Assembly: GCA_027422505.1 (NCBI GenBank)
Contig: JAPQWV010000017.1
Span: 11,409,501-11,473,500, forward strand
Direction of reading: 5' to 3'
Length of the DNA stretch: 64,000 nucleotides
Origin: Craterostigma plantagineum
Lineage: Eukaryota; Streptophyta; Magnoliopsida; Lamiales; Linderniaceae
The stretch's first letter is position 1. The number at the start of each line of letters is the position of its first letter. Positions 55,711 through 64,000 of this stretch are shown in pieces. The notes beneath the pieces were generated by a model, which saw only the letters and a program-made list of their open reading frames with translations, had not been told where the DNA came from and searched no databases. Both the position numbers and the translations under genes were made by a program.

Positions 55711-56371
55711 ACCCGTGTATACGTGTTCTGACTGTCGTATTCAGAAGCCATCGGGTTTGGTACGGGTCGTGAACTGAGGTGTGCAGGAGCCATTTCTGCC
55801 ACTTCGTGGAAGTGACATTGTAGCTTTCTCTGATTGATCGGTTGGACTTGATGTAAACTCGATACGCCTTTGACGTTGATGAATACCCAACAAATCTGGC
55901 TTCGAATGCTTTAGGGTCGAACTTAGCACGTTGCTCTCTGTCATTCGCCACAAAGCACTTGCACCCGAAGATCTTGAAGAATGAGATATTGGATACTCGC
56001 TTGTTTATTATTTCCTACGGAGTTTTATTAAAGCGTTTGTGAACCACCGTCCTGTTCTGAGTGAAACAGGCGGTATTTACTACTTCAACCCATAGAAAGT
56101 GTGGGAGGCCGGAATGAATCAGCATTGTACGGGCGGTCTCTACTAGAGTTCTGTTTTTCCTTTCAACAACCCCGTTCTGTTGAGGGGTCTTTGCGGCCGA
56201 GAATTGCTGATGAATGCCAAGTTTCTGATAAAAGTCACTGAGATACTTATTTTTGAACTCAGTGCTGTTGTCCGTTCGGATGACTTGGATGGTTAGTTGC
56301 AGCAAATTCTGAGTAGTGTTCACGAAATTAACTATCAAGTCCCATGTCTCATCTTTAGTTCGGAGGAACAT
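55711..56371 (-). pseudogene. Copia A2 integrase core (second half) and C-terminus
   Basis: Frame 56015-56371: MFLRTKDETWDLIVNFVNTT, IQVIRTDNSTEFKNKYLSDF (second catalytic Asp; DNS where others have DNG), TPQQNGVVERKNRTLVETAR (Glu), GLPHFLWVEVVNTACFTQNR. After a stop the C-terminal block continues in pieces: KCFVANDREQRAKFDPKAFE, ARFVGYSSTSKAYRVYIKSN. Frames change at about 56010 and 55720. Confidence 0.9.
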
Positions 56372-56406
56372 CGTCCATATGTAGCGGGAGTAATCATCAA
56401 CGATAA

Positions 56407-57069
56407 CTAGTACGTACTTCCGTCCACTAATACTCTGTGTCTCATAGGTCCACAGAGATCCATATGTAGCAATTCCAAAGGACGTGAAGTGGAGGCAACT
56501 AGTTTAACATGATGAGATGCTCGCTTCATTTTCCCTAATTGACATGCCGAACACTGATGCTCTTTTTGTAGACTAATTGTTGGTAGACCGTGAACCAACT
56601 TTTTCGTTGATAGCCGTTGAAGAGCTTTGATGTTTAGATGAGACACACGTTGATGCCATAAGTTGTTCCTCTGAATTGTAATCTGGGAGATGAGGCAAAC
56701 AGCTGTCGGAGTCCGCACAGACGTTAGATTGATCGTGTAAAGATTAGATTTCCGAAGTCCTTGCAGGAGTTCTTTGTTCTGACTGTCCAATATTCTACAC
56801 CGGTCAGCATGAAAGACCACCTGGAAGCCTTTGTCACAGAATTGGCCTATGCTGAACAAGTTATGTCGGAGACCTTCGACGTAAGAGACATCTTTTATCG
56901 TCAGATTTTCCTGAATGATGTTCCCAACTCCTAGTATGGGGGCTGAGTCGTTATTTCCGAATCTGACTTTTCCATTCGGTCTGTCTTTGTAGTTGCTTAG
57001 CAGCTCTTGTATTCCCGTCATGTGTGTGGAGCAACCAGAGTCGAGGTACCACACATGATGGATCTGCAA
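56407..57069 (-). pseudogene. Copia A2 protease, pre-integrase and start of integrase
   Basis: HHVWYLDSGCSTHMTGIQEL (protease), ILGVGNIIQENLTIKDVSYV, EGLRHNLFSIGQFCDKGFQV, the zinc region LWHQRVSHLNIKALQRLSTK with CSACQLGKMKRASHH, and RPLELLHMDLCGPM with the first catalytic Asp. The frame is then lost (RHRVLVDGSTY instead of the usual ..GGRKYILV..), placing a frameshift near 56430. Confidence 0.92.
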
Positions 57070-57076
57070 AAAATAC

Positions 57077-57709
57077 TTAGAGCGCTTTAGGTACCCACTT
57101 GTAAATGGGTCCTCGTGAATTAGCAGATTTAGTCTTAGGTTCAGATAATGTTCCTAAATTATCACTTTTAGTGACTTTAGCAACCCAAACCATCTTTAAA
57201 GATGTGGATTTGGTTTTGCCCATGGTAGGAGACTTGGCCTTTTTGGCTTTTGTCTTCTTAGGCGGAGTCTTAGGAACCCATTTGGGTTGAACCTGGCAGG
57301 AAAGGTTAATTTCAGCACGAACAAATGCTTTGGTAGGCTTGATCGAGGAAAAGATCTTCTCATTGGATAGTCTCCTAAGGTGTTTCGTGTATTCAATCTT
57401 AACGGGATACCTTAGGTGAGAACAAGCATGTATAGCGCCATATGGTTTTTTAATGGCTGGATTTTGTGTCCTACGGGTCATCCTAGAAGCATTTGTCTTA
57501 GAATGGATGTTTGGTTTCGTAGATGAAGAGCCTATTTCCAAGTTGGTGCTTCTAAAGATGATAGGTTTTAAAGAACAAGTAGAAGCAATTAATTGGAGAG
57601 ATGAAATAGCTCTTTTATTTCTACGAGTGTCTTTTATTTTTACAGAATGAGAAGATAAGCTTGTAACTTTAACATCTATGGGCTCCTTTTTAATATCTAG
57701 GCTGGACAC
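57077..57709 (-). pseudogene. Copia A2 basic gag-protease linker
   Basis: 210 codons, strongly basic and Ser/Thr-rich (KKTKAKKAKSPTMGKTKSTS, RNKRAISSLQLIAST), with PKWVPKTPPKKTKAKK and a final GPIYKWVPKAL just before protease. The GPI.KWVPK block also precedes protease in F. Its function is unknown; it could bind nucleic acid. Confidence 0.75.
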
Positions 57710-58972
57710 TTTCTCCTTCGGTTTCTCTAGCTCAAGTACTACGCTCCCTGTCGACGTAGTAGATACAAAGTTAGAGTTTGTATTTTTAACATTTTTATTT
57801 TTTAGACTTATGATCTTTTGAAGACGATTTTTCTTTCTTCACGCTTTTCAGAATGATATTTTCTTTTGGAGGAGATGCGTGAGAAATGGTGCTTGAGATA
57901 GAGGAACCTCTGAGATTTTCCATCTCTTTTTGGAATTTAGTCTTTTCGGCTTCAAAATTCTTTCTTTCTTTATCTAAGGCAATTCGTAATTCCTCTATTT
58001 TCTTAACTATATGAGGATGTAGAGAGAATTTTTAGAATGATGAGTTTGAACTTCCTCATTTTTAGAATGATCTTCAAGAAATTAATAGTTTCAAGGCTCC
58101 AGCCCTTGGGAGATACCCAAGTTTTGTCGCGTTGATTCAGTTCGATGTATGAAAAGGGTATTTCAGCCCTTGTAATGGCTTGTCTCTTGGCTTCTTCTTC
58201 CTCAAATATGATTTTTGAGTTGGTAAAGTTCATCATAGAAGTTAGTCTGAGACCCATGTACGAGATATCATAAAGTTGTTTGCAATCAACTTTCTTCACG
58301 TTATGTGGGTTCTCATAGCCTAGCCATACTTATAGGCATAGAATTCTAAGTCCTTGGGCTGATTCAAGAATATAGTTTGATCAGTATGTGCCCTTTTTAC
58401 AATAAGATCTTCTAACTTCTTGATTTTAGTATGTAGTTTCTTACGCTCATCTCCTAAGAGAGCAAAGTTATTCTCCACCGTTTCCTTGGCGGCTTGACAG
58501 GCATCTAGGTCCTTCACATTTGAGATTAGCTTTCTCATTGAGATTTCTAATCAAGTAATTATAGTTTTTCTAGCCTGTCTTCTAATTCCTTCACTTTCGA
58601 GCTATGCTTCTCTAACGAAATATGCTTAGTCTCGCTAAGGTTTGAGCTCTTAGTTAGTTTATTTTCGCACTAGAGCTCCTAAGTTCTAATTCGAGACTAG
58701 CTATTTTCTCCTCAGACTTAGCTAGTTTCTTCCTCTACTTCCTTTACGCTTTTCTGCTCACGTTGCATGTTAGTGTATGCTAATTGATATGATTCTAACA
58801 TAGTCAATAATGTGGAAGGAGAGATTAGCTTATGTGGAGAATCGGATGCTTGGTCCTCGTCCGTCGAGTTTGAGTCTTCGGCGTCTGATTGTTTGTCTTG
58901 GCGGGCCATTAGAGCTAGATTCTCTTCCTCTGAGCTAGACGTGTCCTCGAGCCAGTGGTATTGTTCAGCCAT
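57710..58972 (-). pseudogene. Copia A2 gag C-terminal coiled-coil region
   Basis: Pieces in several frames: the acidic stretch YHWLEDTSSSEEENLALMAR with TMLESYQLAYTNMQREQKSV (58718-58972), KETVENNFALLGDERKKLHT then KIKKLEDLIVKRAHTDQTIF and LNQPKDLEFYAYKYG (58320-58538), and KKVDCKQLYDISYMGLRLTS with ELNQRDKTWVSPKGW (58003-58299). This matches the order in F and B. Stops and frameshifts separate the pieces. Confidence 0.8.
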
Positions 58973-60117
58973 TAGAGCTACTCCAGCTTCCTTTTGTTTC
59001 GTAAGTTGAAGCTTCCTGGAGTAGTAATTAGTGTCTCTCTTCTTCGGGAGAGTACATTCTCAGGCGTAATGACCAGGTTTTCCGCAGTTAAAGCATTTGG
59101 TCGGTTCTTTGATAGTCTTGACCTCAGAAGTCTCAGGTGCAGGTTCTTTGTTCTTCGAGCTTGAGGTCCTAAGTCGATTGGCTGATGATGAGGACTTCTT
59201 TTTGAAGTACTGTTTGTTCATCATTTTCCCAATTAGCGCGAACTGATTTCCCATTATTTTCATGTTAGGCTCCATGTCTGAATCTAATTCGTCTTCAGAT
59301 CTGAGGGGGTAGGAGGCTTGACGATCTTTTCTTTTCGCAATTTTGCGCTCCTCCTGTCTGAGACTAGGGCAACTGAGTCGTCGATAAGTTTGCCCTTCTG
59401 CTCCTTCTGAATTTCGCTCATGTCTTCCTCGTGCTATGCAAGATTGTCAAACATGGCATGGATATCCAGCACCTCAAGGTCATTATTCTGTCCTATCTGA
59501 GTGGATATCTTTTCCATTCTGAGGGCAGGGAGGAAAGAAATCTGATGTTGGTTTCCATGTTTGTCTTAGAGATTTCAATTTTCCTCATCTCATTTAAGAG
59601 GGTGAGATATCTCTGGTATAGATCATGTAAGCACTCCTCTGGTTTAGCTCTGAATGAATCCTAGGCTGTGAGAATATTAGCCTTCTTGGCTTTGATACCG
59701 ACTTCTGTTCGTTGCATCATCTTGTGCAGCTCATTCCACATTCCCTTAGCGGTTGGAATACTATCGATCTGTCGATAGATATCATTTAGGATTCCTTGCA
59801 TAAGCGTGTTCTTGGCTATTAGATCTGCTTTTGCTCTCACTCTTTCCTCCGCAGTATATTCTTTAGGCTCTTTCAGTCGCCTAGAGGCAGGAATTGGAGG
59901 GATGGCAGCGTTGTCCCCGGGAACATCTACCCAGAACTGAGCTGGACCTTGCTCAATTGATTAGAGAAGGTCTTCTGCCTGTTCCTTTAGCTCTATGAAA
60001 TTTAGAAATCGGCTTCTCCAGACTGTATATTCGCCTCTCTTGAGAATTGGAGGACGATTATCATTTCCTAGTGAGTAAGCATCTAGTCTTCTTCGAGTTG
60101 ATGTAGGATCTTCATTT
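58973..60117 (-). pseudogene. Copia A2 gag with zinc knuckle, start lost
   Basis: Reading from about 60117: NDNRPPILKRGEYTVWRSRF, then a TAA, SIEQGPAQFWVDVPGDNAAI, LIAKNTLMQGILNDIYRQID, SIPTAKGMWNELHKMMQRTE, a TAG, DSFRAKPEECLHDLYQRYLT and FLSSL, then a frameshift to QNNDLEVLDIHAMFDNL. The knuckle CFNCGKPGHYA is followed by TGA then ECTLPKK, so the stop sits inside it. No ATG precedes the first motif in frame (a stop lies upstream), so the start codon has been lost. Confidence 0.85.
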
Positions 60118-61146
60118 GTTGTTTTGATGTCTTGAACTTATGTGATGTGCTTCACAAATAGCCGATTAGTTAGTAGCGTTTGATTCTAGATTAGATTCGA
60201 GAATTATTTTTGACTCAATCTTTAAAGTTTGATCAAAAATTAATTTGTCATGAAAAATTGTCACTGTTACTGTTCTCGTACGAGAGAGTATGTCAGCGAA
60301 AATTTTACGAGCGAGAATAATTGCTCAAAATCTTTTGGTCGATAAAAAAATTTGGATCGCGAATTTATTTCGAGCGCGGAGAAACAGTATTGTTTAATAA
60401 GTTTCTCGCTGGGTCAAAATAAATTCGTTGACTGAAAAAGTTTCTCGGACGCAAAAGGTTTTCGCTTAGTCAAACTGAGGAGTCTGAATGAAAAAGTTTT
60501 TCGACAGTAAGTTTTACGCACGCAAAGTCAAAATTGGTCTTTGTCGAAAACGTTTTTCGCTAATTAATGCTCGAGAAATTTTTCTACTAAAGTCGTTCTT
60601 GGCAGAGATGACTTTAGGTCTGACTTCGTATTATGATCGAGAAAAATTCTCGCGTAGAGTTTTTCGATCGAGAAATTAATCTGATCGAAGAATCTAGCGA
60701 GAAAAATTAAGATGATCGCCAGAAATCACAGAATACAATTACCACTGATTCAAGCAAAAATGATGAATTAGACCGTGAAATTACACCTATCTACTCGAAA
60801 TCAACTACTGACTACGCACAAACAGGCAATTAAACACGTCATGAAGCAAAATATGTCGAATTTGAGCAAAATCAGAACATGTTCAAACTGTTCTTCGCGC
60901 GAACAGTAACTTCTCGAATCAAATCAGATCTGCTAAATCGAAGTTCAAACAGCTACAGATCTAATCGCAATCAACTTATATCACTAAGACGAGCACAGAA
61001 TCATCAAATTCAAGCCAAATAAGCACAGAATAAAGCTATTAGATCGAAATTGAATTTTGCGCCAAAACTGTTCTTCGATGGAACAGTGTCAGAATTAAAA
61101 TTTCGATCCAATTCTAACAATTTTCGATTAAAAACAGAACGAATCT
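60118..61146 (-). other. 5' leader of A2 with cgatcgagaaa array
   Basis: Untranslated leader, about 1 kb. The motif array (ttttacgagcgagaataat, gatcgagaaa and relatives) runs from about 60240 to 60700, matching the motif of the spacer 44850-46380 in the same element. The part next to the primer site (60720-61140) is free of the motif. Confidence 0.65.
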
Positions 61147-61158
61147 TCTCTGATACCA
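61147..61158 (-). other. Primer binding site, element A2
   Basis: tctctgatacca, one mismatch from gctctgatacca, two bases from the LTR edge at 61161. It is complementary to the 3' end of initiator tRNA-Met. Confidence 0.9.
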
Positions 61159-61160
61159 AT

Positions 61161-61510
61161 TGTTAGGTCCTAATTAATCAACTCTATCATCCTAGAAATG
61201 AATTCTAAAGGAATCGATAAGAATTGCGTAGGTTGAGATTTCGATCGAAAACCTTCTTGGAGTGCTTTTGAGAGAATCTCGAGTAGTGAGAGAAGATATT
61301 TTTGCTTCTCTCTCTAGAAATCGAATTGCAAGCCTTTCGGATCAAATTCTAAAATCTTCTCTATTAAGCTCAATGTTTACAAATGTATTTATACCAAACA
61401 AGCTTGGTATAAATAACAAATAAGTCCTAAACTAAGGACAAATACAATAAAAGTCCCAATCTACGAAGACAACTAATGAATCAAAGCACAATTAAAATTG
61501 ATATTCTACA
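61161..61510 (-). repeat. 5' LTR of copia A2 (350 bp)
   Basis: tgttaggtcctaattaatc to attgatattctaca, followed by the target duplication atctt. It matches 40763-41103 with only a few substitutions and one 8-base indel, and the A1 LTR at 5504-5854 more distantly. It has a proper TG..CA end. Confidence 0.95.
61386..61413 (-). promoter_or_regulatory. TATA box and palindrome in A2 5' LTR
   Basis: tatttata (61386-61393) is TATAAATA on the element strand. It overlaps a perfect 10-bp inverted repeat TTTATACCAA / TTGGTATAAA (61388-61413) with a 6-base loop, as in the A1 LTR. Confidence 0.6.
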
Positions 61511-63803
61511 ATCTTGCTCATACGTTTCTCTCGATTCGCGAATCGCCTACTCTAGTTCGAAATCTGCCTTAGTTCGCCAAGTTCGTCTCAATTCGCGAAG
61601 TCTCACTTTTCCTCTCGAGTTCGCGAGACTCTAGGGTTCGTGAAGTTAATCTTGCTAAGCTCGTGAAATGCCGTAACACCTACTTCGTGAAACCTAGTCG
61701 CCAACTAGCTCAATTCGTGAAATTGAATCCCTATGAGTTCGTCAACCTAGCTTAATTCGTGAAACACATAGCACATAAATGTTTTGCAAACTGTACCTAC
61801 CTTTCATCTTGATTCGCGAAATGCTCTACTCTACACGCACACACAATTCGCCAAACACTCGCACGATTCGCGAAATGGAGTTCTTGATTCCTAGTTCACG
61901 AATCGTTTCCTAGTTCGCAGAATCTATGAGTTCGCCAAATAAGGCTCCTATAGTTCGCGAACTCTCACTTAGTTCACCAAGTACTAAGGTTCGCGAAGTA
62001 GCTTTAAGTGATTAAAAATTCGCAAAGTTCACTATGCTAAGGATTCGCGAAGTGTGTTCGTGACTTTTTGCAATTCGCCAAGTGCCAACTTCGCGAACTC
62101 CTTATGACCCGTGAACCTCTCATGGCCCACGAAGTGCTCCCAATTCGCAAAGTGCCCACCGATTCGCCAAGCTCGATCAACCCGCGAAGTTCGTGTAGGT
62201 TCGCAAACTATAACTTCGCGAATTCATGCACGTAAAACTTTTGGGTACGTGACTTATGGAGTTCGCCAACCTCTCTATTGTTTCTCAATTCGCCAAGCTC
62301 CATGGATTCGCCAAGTGGACACAACCCGCGGAACCCTTGCTCACTTCGCAGACTTCCTTCAATCCGCGAACCTAGTTTTAGTTCGCAAAATGATCTACCC
62401 ACACGCTTCGCGAACTCTACCATGTCTTGCCTAATTTCGTGAAGTTTTATTCTTAATGGTTCGCAAGTTATTGGACCCGTGAACCCTGGTTTCGCGAATC
62501 CATCCAAGTGAAATTTGTTGAGTTCACGAACCTCGCGCCACCTATGGTTCGCGATCCCGAGTCTGTGAAGTTCATACTTTACGACCCCAACCATATAACA
62601 CTTTCTGACTTCGCAAACCTATAATTTCGATCTAAACATCGCTTTTTCTCAAGAACACGTTGAAAATTATTTGAACATCGAAACCCTAACACCGAGTTTA
62701 ACATAGATTATGAGCTGGTGTGAGTTTTTCGTGCGTTATCATCCTTAGACGTGCAAAATTAGAACTTAGATCCTAAATCTCAAGCTAAATACGTAAAAAG
62801 CTTAGTAAGATTTCATACCCTTACAAATACTGAAGATCGACTTCTCTTCCTTCTCTCTATACTTCACGTCCTTAGTGTGAGAAAATATCTCAAGCTTTGG
62901 TCTACAAAAGTGAAGGTTTAGATATTTTGCTACAAAGGGGGTTTTTTTAAGGTGATATTTTATGTGATAATCATTAATATATTAAAATATACATTTAATT
63001 TATAAGCATTATTTATATTTGTACTTTTTCTAAATATAAGTTTTACTATTTTTAAATAACTGAGATTTAATTATGTTAACATGTAATTATATTTATTATG
63101 GCATATAAAGCGATAATGTTAAAATATGAGGGGTATTATCATCCATTAAAAAGTTAGATAGATCACCTCATCACCGTGATGTGGATCACCTAGGTTTTTG
63201 GGGTGATCTGAAATATGAAATATCACCCCATTTTCATCACCTAGGTGATCCATCATTCCGGTGATGATTCATCACCTAGATTAAACAAACACAGTGATAA
63301 GTGCTAAACGAGAGGATCACGGTGATGTTTTGGAAGATCCCCCAAAACAAACACCCCCCAAATGTATGGTGAATGAGGCCTAGGTGTAACATGATTTGCC
63401 CTTGATTTAAGGAAACTTGTTTCCTAAGGATTATCTCTAATGTTTTGGCTTTTAGGTTTGAATTTAATCCTAGCCCAATTAAAATTTTGGCCCAATCTTC
63501 TAATCTCACCTATATAATTACCTTAATTTTCCCCTCATTATATTTCCCCTCATTATATATTTTTTCGAAGATTCCCACTAAGCTAGATATTATCTAGGCA
63601 TATAATTATATACGCACAATAAATAAAATCACGTAAGCACATAATTAATGCACAACGATTCAAAATCGCATAAGCACATTATTATGCGCACAAAATTCGT
63701 GAAATCATGCGGGCAAGTAATTAATCCATGGAGTTCATATAGTCACATAAAACACATACTAGGCACACAAACTTATTGGCCGGCCTACTTCTCGGGTATT
63801 ACA
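61511..63803 (-). mobile_element. LTR E2 (gypsy-like), minus strand, right part
   Basis: Element-strand start TGTAATACCCGAGAAG at 63803, then GGCCAATAAGTTTGTGTGCC similar to the beginning of E (GGCCAATAAATTTGCG). The part 62450-62594 matches E (28230-28360) in reverse complement, for example gggatcgcgaaccatagg. The array of ttcgcgaa motif (61511-62600) is interrupted by A2; it seems to continue at 40600-40762 on the other side. attag follows at 63804 as a possible duplication half. Non-coding; frames in the array (62111-62434, 62208-62594) are not genes. Confidence 0.7.
62932..63358. mobile_element. Possible MITE with gtgatg/catcac self-complementary core
   Basis: The stretch begins gggggtttttttaaggtgat and ends gatcccccaaaacaaacacccccc. 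The right end read in reverse (GGGGGGTGTTTGTTTTGGGG) resembles ends of plant MITEs, but the left end matches only in its first bases. Between 63160 and 63300, gatcacc and ggtgatc runs recur in both orientations. It lies in the E2 region, which has no such sequence in E. Boundaries and type uncertain. Confidence 0.35.
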
Positions 63804-64000
63804 ATTAGAAAGACGCCCAAACACGCATACACAAAAGTCAGCCAATCCATTCGTTTTGTGAATCTCACCCATCGAATTTTGTTCTCTATCAATATTTCTA
63901 TCCCATAAACCAATCCTAGAATTATTTTCGGTTAAAATTATATATTAACTAATATTAATGATACTACCTCAATAACTTCATTTTCAGTGATTTGTCCATC
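63804..64000. other. Right edge, nothing recognised
   Basis: About 200 bases outside E2. The sequence is AT-rich with no gene-like frame, terminal repeat or motif array that I can see. Confidence 0.6.

Larger units (their letters stand above)
40763..61510 (-). mobile_element. Sirevirus-like copia A2 with ORF3 (20.7 kb, includes H)
   Basis: LTRs at 40763-41103 and 61161-61510 flank, in element order, leader, gag, protease, integrase, RT, RNase H, spacer, ORF3 and polypurine tract. Flanked by atctt on both sides (40758-40762 and 61511-61515), which proves that the whole block is one insertion. A primer site (tctctgatacca, 11 of 12 matches) adjoins the 5' LTR. Subtracting copia H (46981-52159 plus one 5-bp duplication) leaves about 15.6 kb. 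The two LTRs differ at few positions by eye, so insertion is not ancient, yet gag, pol and ORF3 are all broken. Confidence 0.95.

Noticed and set aside
62111..62594. Overlapping frames of 107 and 128 codons on both strands
   Set aside because: They lie in the ttcgcgaa array, where the CG-centred motif avoids stops in several frames. The protein is a degenerate repeat of the motif, with no family resemblance.
1..64000. Host protein-coding genes
   Set aside because: All frames with recognisable motifs belong to retrotransposons. No intron-exon pattern or non-transposon domain was seen; ORF3 is the only unclassified large coding region and lies inside element A.

Overview
This window comes from the nuclear genome of a flowering plant, most likely a eudicot. 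It is almost wholly made of retrotransposons inserted into one another. The evidence is Ty1/copia pol domains (protease, integrase, RT, RNase H), initiator-tRNA-Met primer binding sites (gctctgatacca on the + strand, so minus-strand elements), LTRs bounded by TG..CA, 5-bp target site duplications (TSDs), a 5'-truncated LINE with a long TSD, and a Stowaway-type MITE. I found no host gene, tRNA, rRNA or CRISPR array. Nearly every coding region carries stops or frameshifts. Family names (A to H) are local labels, and lineage names are recalled from family knowledge, not searched.

Layout. 1-5854: 3' part of a Sirevirus-like copia element (A1, +), with a large non-canonical ORF downstream of pol ('ORF3') and two LTRs with a duplicated ORF3 tail between them. 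5855-20485: a host LTR (G, +) interrupted by a LINE (6746-7936, -) and by a complete long-LTR copia element D (8059-20156, -; TSD atact). D's 5' LTR holds a 2.6-kb solo LTR C1 (TSD gagac), which itself holds a MITE (TA TSD). 20486-22290: non-coding sequence rich in a ttcgcgaa motif, plus a small broken membrane-protein ORF. 22291-39994: two Sirevirus-like copia elements on the minus strand (F and B) joined in a chimera near 33.65 kb. F is split by solo LTR E (TSD atatc), which is split in turn by solo LTR C2 (TSD ttacg). 40763-61510: a 20.7-kb Sirevirus-like element A2 (-; TSD atctt) with gag, pol, ORF3 and both LTRs, itself interrupted by copia H (+; 46981-52159, TSD aaatc). 61511-63803: minus-oriented LTR E2, the right flank of A2.

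How the parts fit together. A1/A2, B and F share Sirevirus-type features: long gag with a CCHC knuckle and coiled-coil tail, WYLDSGCSTHMTG protease, [14 protein letters not shown], and several polypurine tracts after pol. D and H are a second copia type with about 1.9-2.3-kb LTRs, and both have lost the RT YVDD motif by different deletions. C1, C2, E, E2 and probably G are long (about 2.5-2.7 kb where complete) non-coding LTRs of a gypsy-like type with shared architecture.

Two features stand out. First, ORF3 is present in two diverged copies, with a stop at the same codon in both, and its 3' end overlaps the polypurine tract and LTR. Second, the untranslated regions and long LTRs carry dense arrays of short, degenerate, CG-centred, mostly self-complementary motifs. 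The motif differs between families, and even between two copies of one LTR family.
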